Shown here one piece after another: positions 44,904-54,058 of a stretch of 64,000 nucleotides of DNA. The position numbers and the translations under genes are program-made. This stretch comes from Leptospira stimsonii (GTDB taxonomy: Bacteria > Spirochaetota > Leptospiria > Leptospirales > Leptospiraceae). The DNA is taken from assembly GCF_003545875.1 (NCBI RefSeq), contig NZ_QHCS01000006.1, forward strand, positions 203,561 to 267,560, in the 5' to 3' direction. Numbering within the stretch: position 1 is the first letter of the stretch; the number at the start of each line of letters is the position of its first letter. Under the pieces are notes generated by a model. The model saw only the letters and a list, made by a program, of their open reading frames with translations. It had not been told where the DNA came from and searched no databases.

Positions 44904-44920
44904 GATTAAGTATCTTAATC
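44904..44920. promoter_or_regulatory. MarR operator between divergent genes
   Basis: GATTAAG-TAT-CTTAATC is a perfect inverted repeat with 7-bp arms. It lies 13 bp upstream of the MarR ATG and 48 bp upstream of the divergent small membrane gene, so a bound MarR dimer could repress both. Confidence 0.78.
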
Positions 44921-44933
44921 AATCTAACTAAAT

Positions 44934-45428
44934 ATGTCAACTGATAAACTGCAAAATTCTTCTCGCGAGGAGCTCCTACAGAAACTTTCACTGGTTTGCC
45001 ATCATTCTAGCAATGCGACCGTTCTCTATCATCAAGCCGCCGCCGAAAAATTCGGGCTCAATGCGACTGATATGAAAACACTCCCTCTTCTAGAAGGTGG
45101 TCCGATCACCGCCGGTAAGATAGCGGAATCCCTCGGTTTGACAACCGGAGCCGTTACGTCGGTTATCGATCGTTTGGAGAAAGCGGGAATCGTTCGTCGA
45201 AGAACTGATCCGAACGATCGAAGAAAGGTAGTTGTTGATTTGATCCCGGAGGCGATCCAAGACGCCGGAAAGATTTATTCCCCAATGGGAAATGCGATGA
45301 TGAATCTTTTTCAAAACTACAAAGAAGAAGAATTGAAATTGCTCATTCGTTTTCAAGAAGAGGCAACCAAAATTCTCATTCAAGAAGCGACTCATCTTCG
45401 TAATTCTTCCCAATCCAAGAAAGAATGA
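44934..45428 (+). CDS. MarR-family transcriptional regulator
   Basis: A 164-aa winged-helix regulator. LNATDMKTLPLLEGGPITAG, KIAESLGLTTGAVTSVIDRL and EKAGIVRRRTDPNDRRKVVV form the HTH plus wing, with the D-x-R-D/N-R-R loop. Dimerising helices are at both ends. It probably represses itself and the divergent small membrane-protein gene through the inverted repeat upstream. The inducer is unknown. Confidence 0.92.
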   Translation: MSTDKLQNSSREELLQKLSLVCHHSSNATVLYHQAAAEKFGLNATDMKTLPLLEGGPITAGKIAESLGLTTGAVTSVIDRLEKAGIVRRRTDPNDRRKVVVDLIPEAIQDAGKIYSPMGNAMMNLFQNYKEEELKLLIRFQEEATKILIQEATHLRNSSQSKKE

Positions 45429-45665
45429 TCGTTCCATTCCTTTCTCCCGGTACCAGAGCGGAAAAAATTTGAGTCTTTTTTACGCTTTTCGGAAGGACGG
45501 CTCCGGAATTCCATTTAAGAATTTTAGAAGCGCGTTCGTAAAATTCATAGGGTTTCGCGAGAGAAGCTTTTTTGTCTGGACGAATCCTTTCGTTCGGATC
45601 ATTTCAATGAAAATTTATTTCCTCTTTTTAAGATGAATTTTGATCCGAGGTTTTAGGAGAATTTC

Positions 45666-46004
45666 ATGTCCGAAATTTTAATCATCTTCACGCTTCTGAT
45701 TCTCTCTCCTTTAGAACTCAAGTTGATCAGTGAAAGGATCAACGTTCGAACGGGAGTTTCCTACGGTAAATCCGAGTTTCTTTTTGAAAATACGAAGGGA
45801 GGTTTTTCTTTGATAGGCAACAAAATGTCGGAGTTAAAAGGAAACGAACCTTCCAAGGATTGTATCATCAATCTTTCCAAAGAGGAGGGAGGATTTTACG
45901 GAAAACTCGTTCCGAATTCTCCTAAGAATTTGGGTGAAACCGAAGGTCTGACTCATGGAGCGTTAGCCGATCTCTGTAAAAAGACGTTTTTAAAAAAGAA
46001 ATAA
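45666..46004 (+). CDS. Hypothetical protein, first of a tandem paralogous pair
   Basis: A 112-aa protein with a short hydrophobic start (EILIIFTLLILSPLELKLIS). Then come FLFENTKGGFSLIGNKMSEL and CIINLSKEEGGFYGKLVPNS, ending LTHGALADLCKKTFLKKK. The neighbour downstream has the same layout, including one central Cys and the end L-A-D-L-C-K-K. AGGAGAATTTC precedes the ATG. Two Cys at fixed positions (C-I-I-N-L and L-C-K-K) might form a disulfide. Function unknown. Confidence 0.6.
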   Translation: MSEILIIFTLLILSPLELKLISERINVRTGVSYGKSEFLFENTKGGFSLIGNKMSELKGNEPSKDCIINLSKEEGGFYGKLVPNSPKNLGETEGLTHGALADLCKKTFLKKK

Positions 46005-46062
46005 TTCCCAATCTTAAAAAACGGGATCAAAAAAATATCTTTTCCAGGTTGGAAAGGATAAG

Positions 46063-46410
46063 ATGGTCTTAAGCAAATCGATATTTATTTTTACGATTCT
46101 CATTCTTTCCGAAACGGAACTCAAGTTGATCGGAGAACAGATCGAAGCCAATCGAATCAATTCTCGGATGGAAGAACGATTCGAATACACATTCGAAAAT
46201 TCAAAGGAAGGCGCGGACGCGCTTTCTAAAAAAATGAAAGATCTCAGAGGTACGCTCCCAGCGTACGAATGTCTTATCAATCTTTCTCGAAGCGATGAAG
46301 GTCATTACGACAAATGGGTTCGCGATTCTCCCGGAAATTTAGAACTCTTTGGAAATCTAAATCACTCCCAACTCGCCGACCTTTGTAAAAAAGCTCACGG
46401 ACACAACTGA
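46063..46410 (+). CDS. Hypothetical protein, second of a tandem paralogous pair
   Basis: A 115-aa protein resembling the gene 59 bp upstream: SIFIFTILILSETELKLIGE at the start, FENSKEGADALSKKMKDLRG, CLINLSRSDEGHYDKWVRDS and the ending LADLCKKAHGHN. AAAGGA precedes the ATG. Both Cys are conserved between the two paralogues. The pair looks like an old tandem duplication, and identity is confined to short blocks. Confidence 0.6.
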   Translation: MVLSKSIFIFTILILSETELKLIGEQIEANRINSRMEERFEYTFENSKEGADALSKKMKDLRGTLPAYECLINLSRSDEGHYDKWVRDSPGNLELFGNLNHSQLADLCKKAHGHN

Positions 46411-46588
46411 GTTAAAACGAAAAAAATAAGCAAACCCATTCTTCATTCTCGATTTTAAACCGAAGTGGTGAGGATCGAGAGAAAGGAGCTAAGAAGAATA
46501 AAACGGAACCGATAAGAAATCCATTGCTTTTGAATTGCCTTTCTGAGAGAAAAATAATAAAGAATAAAAAGAGAAGGTAATTAATTCA

Positions 46589-48010
46589 TTGCTTGGAATT
46601 TCGGTGATCCTCTATCTCGTCGCAACGATTTTGATCGGAGCGATCGCGTCTCGTTTTGTAAGCGATTCAAAAGACTATGTTCTCGCCGGAAGAAGGCTTC
46701 CCCTTTTTTTAGCTTCTTCCGCTTTGTTTGCGACTTGGTTCGGTTCGGAAACCTTGCTCGGCGCTTCTTCCAGGTTTATAGACGAAGGAGTTTTAGGAGT
46801 CATCGAAGATCCGTTCGGCGCGGCCCTCTGTCTTTTTTTAGTAGGACTTTTTTTCGCCAAACCTCTCTATCGGATGAACATTCTTACCTTCGGCGATTTT
46901 TATAAGAATCGTTTTGGAAGGAGGGCAGAAGTCGTTTCGAGCATTTTTATGATTCCTTCCTATTTCGGTTGGATCGCCGCTCAGTTCGTAGCGTTGGGAA
47001 TCATTCTTCACTCTTTGACCGATCTTCCGGTTTCCACGGGAATTTTTCTAGGTGCGGGTGTTGTTTTGGTTTATACGACGATCGGAGGGATGTGGGCGAT
47101 TTCACTTACGGACTTTCTGCAGACGATTCTAATTGTATTAGGACTTGCTTATTTAGTCTGGGATCTGAGCGAGAAAGCGGGAGGGATCGGAGTCGTTTTA
47201 GGTTCCACGAAACCGGGGTTCTTTCGATTCGTTCCAGAGATGGATCCGAAAAGTATTTTAATTTATATCGCCGCTTGGATGACGATCGGACTGGGATCGA
47301 TTCCTCAACAAGATATCTTTCAGAGAGTGATGGCTTCAAAATCGGAAAAGGTTGCGGTTTATTCTTCCCTTTTGGCTTCCTTTTTCTATCTGAGCGTCGC
47401 CTTATTGCCGTTACTCGCTGTTCTTTGTGCGAGAAAAGTTTATCCGGAGATCGGCGCCGCGGACGCTCAGATGATTCTTCCAAAAACGGTTCTGACTCAT
47501 ACGGGATTGTTTACGCAAATTCTCTTTTTCGGCGCGCTTCTCTCCGCGGTGATGAGCACTGCGAGCGGTGCGATTCTGGCTCCTGCCTCCGTTCTGGGTG
47601 AGAACGTCGTTCGTCCCTTCTTAAAAAATCCTTCCGAACAATATCTTTTAAGAATATTAAGAATTTCTGTTGTTGTGATCACCTTGGTTTCTTTGTCGAT
47701 GGCGGTTACAAAGAGTAATATCTACGAACTCGTTTCGCAAGCATCGGCGTTAAGCTTGGTTTCCCTTTTTGTCCCCTTAGTCGCCGGACTTTTTTGGAAA
47801 CGTTCCACGGGAACGGGAGCAGTCGCTTCGATGATCTGCGGGTTTATCGTATGGCTTTTTTGGAATCTCTGTCCTTTTGAAATTCCTGCGTCGATTCCTG
47901 GACTGATCGCTAGCTGGCTTGCCCTTCTTGCAGGAGATTTTTTAGAAAGAAGGGGTCTTGGCTTTTCAGTCCAGGGAAGCTTAGAGAAAGAATCGAAAGG
48001 GGAAATGTAG
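46589..48010 (+). CDS. Sodium:solute symporter (SSS family)
   Basis: A 473-aa inner-membrane transporter with about 13 helices. SKDYVLAGRRLPLFLASSAL, FATWFGSETLLGASSRFIDE, TTIGGMWAISLTDFLQTILI and IPQQDIFQRVMASKSEKVA are hallmarks of the SLC5/SSS family; the G-G-M-W-A-x-x-x-T-D-x-x-Q segment is especially diagnostic. It should couple Na+ entry to solute uptake, but the solute is not evident. The start is TTG 46589 with AAGG about 12 bases upstream; no ATG would keep helix 1 intact. Confidence 0.9.
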   Translation: MLGISVILYLVATILIGAIASRFVSDSKDYVLAGRRLPLFLASSALFATWFGSETLLGASSRFIDEGVLGVIEDPFGAALCLFLVGLFFAKPLYRMNILTFGDFYKNRFGRRAEVVSSIFMIPSYFGWIAAQFVALGIILHSLTDLPVSTGIFLGAGVVLVYTTIGGMWAISLTDFLQTILIVLGLAYLVWDLSEKAGGIGVVLGSTKPGFFRFVPEMDPKSILIYIAAWMTIGLGSIPQQDIFQRVMASKSEKVAVYSSLLASFFYLSVALLPLLAVLCARKVYPEIGAADAQMILPKTVLTHTGLFTQILFFGALLSAVMSTASGAILAPASVLGENVVRPFLKNPSEQYLLRILRISVVVITLVSLSMAVTKSNIYELVSQASALSLVSLFVPLVAGLFWKRSTGTGAVASMICGFIVWLFWNLCPFEIPASIPGLIASWLALLAGDFLERRGLGFSVQGSLEKESKGEM

Positions 48011-48421
48011 GAGCTCCTCTACGGAATTCTCTAAAGGCCGGAACCCTTTTTCAAATCGAGACGATTTCCCAGAAAACGTTTTGTAAGAGTTTCTACAGAA
48101 CGTTCCGAAAAATCTTCCTTGAAAAGAAACTCAATCTCTGATAAGGGAAATTTTCCAGAGTTTTTCCCGCCGCCTCTCCACCCAAGATCAGGGTGGGGCG
48201 CGCCTTTCACAAAAAGCCGTCGGAACAACGAGAAGATTCTCACTCGAAAGGAGGGTCGAACAAGAAGAAAAATTGGCTTCTTTTGGGTCCCGTTCTTCTT
48301 TTTCCCCTTCGTTGAGGATCGCAGGTTCAGAAAGAAGGAAAGAATAAAATTCTCCAATAATTTCTTTTCGCGTAGGAGTTCCCCGTCAAACTATGGTCAA
48401 AATGTATTTTCGGAGAATTCA
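48011..48421. other. 411-bp intergenic region containing a dispersed repeat
   Basis: It holds the symporter's downstream region, copy B of the GC-rich repeat (48162-48203) and two TAGGAG-type palindromic strings. An open frame running through it into the patatin-like gene lacks a ribosome-binding site and crosses the repeat, so I do not treat it as coding. Confidence 0.5.
48162..48203. repeat. Dispersed GC-rich repeat, copy B
   Basis: TTTTCCCGCC, CCTCTCCACCC, ATCAGGGTGG and GGCGCGC in the same order as copy A at 44440-44485, without the four-base TCCT duplication. The inner CCACCC/GGGTGG can form a hairpin. Confidence 0.7.
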
Positions 48422-49435
48422 ATGCCACCCGTTTTAGACGATTCCATTGCGTTTGCGAGAAGACAGGAATCCCAGACAAAGCTGGGAGAAGCCTTTCAAG
48501 GTCTCTGGATGGAAAACGAAATCAGTTTTGCGATTGCCGGGGGCGGATGTAAGGCGTTTTACGGATTGGGTTTTGGACATGAATTAAAATCCTGGGGATT
48601 AAAATTCAGAGAAGTCTCCGGAGTTTCCGCAGGGGCGGCGATGGTTCTCTGTTTGATCTGCGACGGAGAAGAAGAATGTGTGGCCTTTTTCGAAAACATC
48701 GTAAGAAAAAATCCTCAGAACTTTTATCTGAGCCGTCTCTTTAAAGGCGAACGGGCATTTCCTCACGAAGAAATGTATCGAAAGACGATACGTTTTGGAA
48801 TGGATTTCGAAAAAATCATAAAATCCGGGACGAAAGTTTTCATTCATACGTTACGCGCCATTCCTAAGACGGATTCTTTCAAAAATAAATTCCGCCTCGC
48901 GAGACTGATCGCGGAAACGGCGAAAGCATTCTTAGAAGACGAGAGAGATCGCGCGAGGGGACTCAACACGGAAAGAATGCAGAGGGTTCTTAGAAACTGG
49001 AATATGAAAGAAGTCTTATTTACGGAAAAAGATTTCAACGATCCCGAAACCGTCGAACAGATCATTCTTAATTCTTCTTCGGTTCCTCCCGTAGTTTCCG
49101 TTCAGAGTCACGGAAAAGAATATTACTTTGACGGAGGTCTCACGAACAATCTCCTTTTAGAGACGTTTCCTCCCGACAGTAAGACGATCGGAATCTACTA
49201 CGAACCGACGACGATCGTGGGAAAAGATCCGAAACTTTTGGAGAGATGTTTTTTACAAACGCCTTCCGAACCTTTGCCGATCACTTCCTTCGACTATACG
49301 GATCCGATCGGTGTCCGAGGAGCGTACGAACTGGGAAAACAGGACGCCCGTCTTCAGAAAGAAAGAATTTTCGAATATCTCAAGAGAGACTGGGCCAAAG
49401 CCGTTTCCTCGCTCAAATCAAAAACAAATTCTTAG
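48422..49435 (+). CDS. Patatin-like phospholipase
   Basis: A 337-aa protein. The oxyanion-hole motif GGGCKAF is in ISFAIAGGGCKAFYGLGFGH. The nucleophile elbow G-V-S-A-G is in VSGVSAGAAMVL. The catalytic Asp is in EYYFDGGLTNNLL (D-G-G). The Ser-Asp dyad suggests a lipid acyl hydrolase in the cytoplasm or near the membrane; no signal peptide is present. GGAGAATTCA precedes ATG 48422. Substrate unknown. Confidence 0.88.
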   Translation: MPPVLDDSIAFARRQESQTKLGEAFQGLWMENEISFAIAGGGCKAFYGLGFGHELKSWGLKFREVSGVSAGAAMVLCLICDGEEECVAFFENIVRKNPQNFYLSRLFKGERAFPHEEMYRKTIRFGMDFEKIIKSGTKVFIHTLRAIPKTDSFKNKFRLARLIAETAKAFLEDERDRARGLNTERMQRVLRNWNMKEVLFTEKDFNDPETVEQIILNSSSVPPVVSVQSHGKEYYFDGGLTNNLLLETFPPDSKTIGIYYEPTTIVGKDPKLLERCFLQTPSEPLPITSFDYTDPIGVRGAYELGKQDARLQKERIFEYLKRDWAKAVSSLKSKTNS

Positions 49436-49443
49436 TCCACAAA

Positions 49444-49476
49444 AAGGGGATTCCTTTGAAAAAATGGATTCCCCTT
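49444..49476 (-). terminator. Hairpin with T-run on the minus strand
   Basis: AAGGGGATTCC and GGATTCCCCTT form a perfect 11-bp stem with an 11-base loop. Read on the minus strand, TTTTT overlaps and follows the stem. It may also stop plus-strand transcription from the lipase gene, but there is no T-run on that side. Confidence 0.6.
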
Positions 49477-49768
49477 AGGACCCTTTCGCCTTTCTAAAAC
49501 TCTCGTTCTTTCGTTCTTCCCTCGAAGAGAGGAAACCAAAAAACAACTTCCAAAAAAAGAGAAAAATCCATTCTTCAAAAATGCTCTTCCGCAAAGGAGG
49601 ACGATTTCCACGTTAGTCGTCTTCGAAAGAATGTGAAGAAACATCTATTCATTCCCGAAAAGAAAGGCATTTTTTGGAGGAATCTGCGTAAAGAAGAAAA
49701 ATCAAATTACAAAACAATAAAGTTGTGAAAAAAGAAAATCAAAGATTGCAGAATGTGTCAGAATCTCC

Positions 49769-49796
49769 TTGACCGTATACTACCTCGTTCTATTTT
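49769..49796 (+). promoter_or_regulatory. Possible promoter of the array recombinase
   Basis: TTGACC (49769-49774) and TATTTT (49791-49796) are 16 bases apart, about 95 bp before the ATG. The -10 element is a poor match. Confidence 0.4.
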
Positions 49797-49890
49797 TTTC
49801 AAACATTTGTGACTTATGGGGCGAAGCTACGCATTCCTCCATACTCATTTTTTACTATACAGATATTAAGTATTTCTTCATCCTTCCCCC

Positions 49891-50925
49891 ATGTATTTCT
49901 TTTTAGAAAAGAAGGGAAGGTTTCTTTTAGTTCGATTCCCCTACGATTCCAAATCGTATGAGTTCGTGAGGAGGCTTCCCAAGGCAAAATGGGATCCTTT
50001 AAAGAAGAATTGGGTTCTTCCCTTTTCGGAAGCAACCTTAGAGGTTTTCCAAAGGTTAGATTCTTCCCAAGTCGTTCTCAGAGGAGAATTGGAACTTCGA
50101 GGTTGGGTCACGTCTTTGCGGATGAAGAACGCGTCTCGGAGGACGATTCGATCTTATTATTCGAATGTCCTCTCTCTTTTGAAATGGTCAGGAAAGAATC
50201 CGAAGGAAATCGAAAAGAAGGACGTCCTGAAGTTTTTGGAAGTCTCTTTTTTGGAAAAACGTTTGAGCGCTACGAGCGTTTCTTTAAGAATCCAGGCTCT
50301 GAATTCTTACTTCGGAATTTTCTTGGGGAAGCCTTGGTTTAAGAATCTTCCGAGGCCGAAGAGGGAACAAAAACTTCCGGATATTCTTTCTCCTTTAGAA
50401 GTTTCTAATATTCTTTCCGCGCTCCCGAATCCAAAACACAGACTTCTTCTTTCTTTTTGCTACGCGAGCGGTCTGAGAGTGAGTGAGCTCGTGAAACTGA
50501 AACCGGAAGATATAGACGAAACAAGGAATAGTTTGAAGATTCGGGAGGGAAAAGGAAAGAGGGACCGTTTTACGATGCTCTCTCAGGCTTGCGCCTCTCT
50601 CTGGAGAGAATTTCGAAACGCAAATCCTTACGAAGAATGGGTGTTTCCAGGACAAGATCCTTCCAAGCCGATCCATATCCGGACCGCGGAAAAAATCTTC
50701 GAGATGGCGAAAAAGAAGGCGGAAATCAAGAAGTCGGTGAGCATCCATAGCCTTCGACATGCCTTTGCAACCCATCTCCTGGAGGCAGGGACCAATATCA
50801 AACACATCCAATTTCTTTTGGGTCACAAGAGCGTTCGTACCACAGAGATCTATACTCGGGTCAGCCAAGTCCGTCTTACCAAAGTGGCAAGTCCCCTCGA
50901 TCTCCTAAACCTCAAAAAGAATTAG
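49891..50925 (+). CDS. Tyrosine recombinase at head of the cassette array
   Basis: A 344-aa integrase. Residues 10-55 (GRFLLVRFPYDSKSYEF, then KWDPLKKNWVLP) resemble a HARP-like element. A SAM-like core-binding domain covers 65-150 and the catalytic domain 160-344. The expected active-site residues are Arg196 (SGLRVSEL), a Lys at 221-223, His286-x-x-Arg289, His312 and nucleophile Tyr321. The C-terminal SPLDLL also occurs in integron integrases. However, the segment between the catalytic Lys and His-x-x-Arg has no extra 30-residue patch like that of IntI1, so the architecture is Xer-like. The gene points toward the array, as in Treponema denticola. No ribosome-binding site is seen. That it moves these cassettes is inference from position. 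Confidence 0.85.
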   Translation: MYFFLEKKGRFLLVRFPYDSKSYEFVRRLPKAKWDPLKKNWVLPFSEATLEVFQRLDSSQVVLRGELELRGWVTSLRMKNASRRTIRSYYSNVLSLLKWSGKNPKEIEKKDVLKFLEVSFLEKRLSATSVSLRIQALNSYFGIFLGKPWFKNLPRPKREQKLPDILSPLEVSNILSALPNPKHRLLLSFCYASGLRVSELVKLKPEDIDETRNSLKIREGKGKRDRFTMLSQACASLWREFRNANPYEEWVFPGQDPSKPIHIRTAEKIFEMAKKKAEIKKSVSIHSLRHAFATHLLEAGTNIKHIQFLLGHKSVRTTEIYTRVSQVRLTKVASPLDLLNLKKN

Positions 50926-51022
50926 GCGTTTATACGCCCCTCGCCTATCCTGGGGTTTTCGGCGTTTATACGAAATTCGCCAGTGCAATTTCTATTTTAC
51001 ACTCAGATAGTTTGAGTTAGCC
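50925..51022. other. attI-like recombination site
   Basis: Directly after the recombinase stop, the 12-mer GGCGTTTATACG occurs twice in the same direction (50925-50936 and 50961-50972), followed by a GTTAGCC core box at 51016-51022 where the first cassette begins. Direct repeats near a core GTT site are the layout of known attI sites. Assignment rests on position and layout. Confidence 0.65.
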
Positions 51023-51325
51023 GCCATTCCCGCTGCGCTTTTTCCGGAAGGGTTTTGCTTAGTGTGAGAAGGGGAGAGCGTTTCTTGTTTCATTCAGTTG
51101 CAATGGTTTATTGGAGTCGCTTGAAGATGCTCGCGGGAACAGCGGCTAACTAACGCTTGCCGCTTCGTTCGCCACTCACGGTTCCCGTTCGGGACTCACT
51201 CCGGTCTTCGACACATCGCTTCGCGAACTTGGTTAAATAGTAAAAGAAGAGATTTTCAGAAATAGAAGTTCGCGACCCTTTCGCGCAAAGGCGCTCGGGG
51301 ACGCGACGTCGTCAAGCTTCGGTCG
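51017..51325 (+). mobile_element. Cassette 1, no convincing gene
   Basis: A 309-bp unit of about 130 bp body plus attC. The only start-led frame is ATG GTT TAT ... TAA, 16 codons ending inside attC. Cassettes 2 and 5 are near-identical copies. Confidence 0.8.
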
Positions 51326-51331
51326 TTAGCC
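51144..51331 (+). repeat. attC-like site 1 (188 bp)
   Basis: Opens GGCTAAC and closes GTTAGCC. Inside, CTTGCCG near the left is matched by a CGTCAAG near the right with unpaired spacers. CGCGAACTT / AAGTTCGCG forms a central stem. Confidence 0.85.
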
Positions 51332-51633
51332 GCCATTCCCTCTGCGCTTTTTCGGAAGGGTTTGGCTTAGCGTGAGAAGGGGTGAGCGTTTCTTGTTTCA
51401 TTCAGTTGCAATGGTTTATTGGAGTCGCTTGAAGATGCTCGCGGGAACAGCGGCTAACTAACGCTTGCCGCTTCGTTCGCCACTCACGGAATCCGTTCGG
51501 GACTCACTCCGGTCTTCGACACATCGCTTCGCGAACTTGACTAAATAGTAAAAGAAGAGATTTTCAGAAATAGAAGTTCGCGACCCTTTTGCGCAAAGGC
51601 GCTCGGGGACGCGACGTCGTCAAGCTTCGGTCG
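51326..51633 (+). mobile_element. Cassette 2, near-identical copy of cassette 1
   Basis: A 308-bp unit differing from cassette 1 by a few substitutions and single-base indels in the body, so the short frame is not conserved as coding. No ribosome-binding site. Confidence 0.8.
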
Positions 51634-51639
51634 TTAGAC
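51452..51639 (+). repeat. attC-like site 2 (188 bp)
   Basis: Same subfamily as site 1. Opens GGCTAAC, closes GTTAGAC. Confidence 0.85.
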
Positions 51640-51654
51640 GCCATAATTAATAAG

Positions 51655-52524
51655 ATGAAACTGAAACCAAAAAATAATGGACAAGTATTTGTACTAATGC
51701 CATTCGATGAAAAATTTAATGATCTATATTTTTTAGGCATAAAAGAGACTTTAGAAAAGAAAGATTATATTTGTGAACGAGTTGATGAACAACATTTCAC
51801 TGATCTTATAGTAGAAAGAATTCATAATCAAATAAAAACTGCTGATCTTATAGTCGGTATAACTACAAGCAGAAACCCAAACGTTTTCTACGAAATCGGT
51901 TATGCTCACGCAATAGGTAAAAAAGTTATATTAATATCTGACGATGCAAAATCTATTCCTTTTGATTTAAATCAATATCCTCATATTATTTATAAAGACT
52001 TAAAAGAACTCAAAGAAAAATTAGAAGGTAAGATAGAGTTTTTTAAAAATGATCCCGAATTTTATATTAGTCCAATTGATTCAATTAATCCTTTAGTCAA
52101 AGGAGCTGACATTGTAAGTTCAACTGACCCGTTTTTATTCCATTGGTACGAAAATGTTATCGATGAAGGATTCCCATTTTACGCTTTAAATATCTTTATT
52201 GATCTTGAAAATTCGAGTAATAATGAATTTAAGGACGGGTTACGTATAGGTTTGGAGTTACCCAAAGATTTTCCGTATCTTTATGAAGGTGTATTTGAAC
52301 AATATCTAACGAAAAAAGGAACGAGAATAATAATTTCATCTCCAATAAATGATATTTTTCCATATTGTTTAGAAAAAGTTGAATTTAAATTCGGGACAGA
52401 AACGTTTCTTCAACCACCTACAAAGCAATACGAATCATTCAGTTCTACTCTTCATATTTTTAGTCGTTACGATAAAAAAGAATTCGAATTTAAATTTGAT
52501 GTTTGTCATTTAAAAACGGATTAA
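51655..52524 (+). CDS. TIR/deoxyribosyltransferase-like cassette protein
   Basis: A 289-aa protein, the only gene of cassette 3. The first 120 residues read VFVLMPFDEKFNDLYFLGIK, then ERVDEQHFTDLIVERIHNQI, ADLIVGITTSRNPNVFYEIG and YAHAIGKKVILI. This is the nucleoside 2-deoxyribosyltransferase/TIR-like pattern with a conserved Glu (Glu80). Proteins with this domain include NAD- or nucleotide-cleaving effectors of anti-phage systems. The C-terminal half (about 130-289) is unassigned. An ATG at 51655 is preferred, because the longer frame runs into attC. No good ribosome-binding site. Confidence 0.7.
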   Translation: MKLKPKNNGQVFVLMPFDEKFNDLYFLGIKETLEKKDYICERVDEQHFTDLIVERIHNQIKTADLIVGITTSRNPNVFYEIGYAHAIGKKVILISDDAKSIPFDLNQYPHIIYKDLKELKEKLEGKIEFFKNDPEFYISPIDSINPLVKGADIVSSTDPFLFHWYENVIDEGFPFYALNIFIDLENSSNNEFKDGLRIGLELPKDFPYLYEGVFEQYLTKKGTRIIISSPINDIFPYCLEKVEFKFGTETFLQPPTKQYESFSSTLHIFSRYDKKEFEFKFDVCHLKTD

Positions 52525-52531
52525 TTACGGC

Positions 52532-52713
52532 GTCTAACTGCGGCTTCTCGCGTCGCTTCGAGATTGCTTCGCAACTCTCGCTTGGCCTTCGGCACATTCG
52601 CTTTGTAACTCGGTTCGCAAGACGCGACTAAGGTCGCTCGAACCTCGTTCCAATTCTTCCGCGCGTTAGCGCGCTCCAGAACCGCGAACGTCGAGAAGCC
52701 TATTTCGTTATGC
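52532..52713 (+). repeat. attC-like site 3 (182 bp)
   Basis: Opens GTCTAAC, closes GTTATGC. Inner arms GGCTTCTCG and CGAGAAGCC pair near the ends. It belongs to a second subfamily with site 4. Confidence 0.85.
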
Positions 52714-52733
52714 GCAAGTGCTTAAAATGAAAT

Positions 52734-53501
52734 ATGAATAAAAAGATCAAGGAAGAAGGGGCAAATGTTAGTATTATCCTGGCAGGACTATCAGCATTGC
52801 TTGGGATTGCAGATGCAGAAGATATTCTTAAGAATCTACTTGTTCATGATTATTTGATTATTTTTTGCACGATATTAAAACGTAAACTATTCATTTCGCT
52901 TAAGCCTGAATTTATATTTAGCGTAGTTTGGATTTTTGTTATTCTTGAAATATATCTTGATTACGCTATAACAAAAAGAAGACCCGAAATATCCGAAAAG
53001 AAAATTGACGTTGAATTTGAAAAATTGTATAAAAAACGCAAGAAAGGACCTTTAAAAACATTTATAGGGTTTATAGTAGATATCATATTAAATCTTCGAT
53101 TCGGAAAACAATTAGTTCTTTATACTTCGTTTAACAGAAATCAATTTGCTGGAAGAATCAACGATCAAGGAGAAAATATTCCTCCTACTGAAGATTACGG
53201 ATGTGAGGATTTCATTACTAGATTGGTAAAGATAAACGATTCAAATAAAAGAATAAGTGAAGAATACCGTTTTGTAAAAAATAAAATAGCTTTAAAAATA
53301 AGATCTTATGTAGCCGAGGAAGCTGACATTTATGGTGATTTCAATGAAATTGCATTTAAAGTACAAGAGCATTATTGGCTTTTCGCACTTTATCCTCTTA
53401 AATTAATACGCTGGCTTTTTAGGAATTCATTTATTTTCAAGATTCTAATATATATATTATTGATACTAATATTTGTGGCTATTCTATATAAAAGCACCAG
53501 C

Positions 53502-53507
<6 letters not shown>
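52734..53507 (+). CDS. Membrane protein of cassette 4, unknown
   Basis: A 257-aa protein with hydrophobic segments at about 12-30, 38-75 and 108-125 and a C-terminal helix (IFKILIYILLILIFVAILY). Between them lies a charged cytoplasmic-looking region (DVEFEKLYKKRKKGPLKTF, then GENIPPTEDYGCEDFITRL). No family recognised. Its stop TAA is embedded in the first attC box, so the frame ends within the recombination site. Composition is AT-rich. It is the only gene of the cassette. Confidence 0.6.
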
Positions 53508-53988
<481 letters not shown>

Positions 53989-54058
53989 TTAGGCGAAATA
54001 AAATAGATCGATTAATCGATCAAATAAATGTTTGTAATACTTACCGAACATATTTTAA

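Larger units (their letters stand above)
49436..49890. other. 455-bp region upstream of the array recombinase
   Basis: No gene is seen. A perfect hairpin (49444-49476) follows the lipase, and a sigma-70-like promoter (49769-49796) precedes the recombinase. The rest is AT-rich and featureless to me. Confidence 0.5.

Noticed and set aside
48119..48421. N-terminal extension of the patatin-like protein by 101 codons
   Set aside because: It crosses the dispersed repeat, is strongly basic and lacks a ribosome-binding site, while ATG 48422 has GGAG in place.
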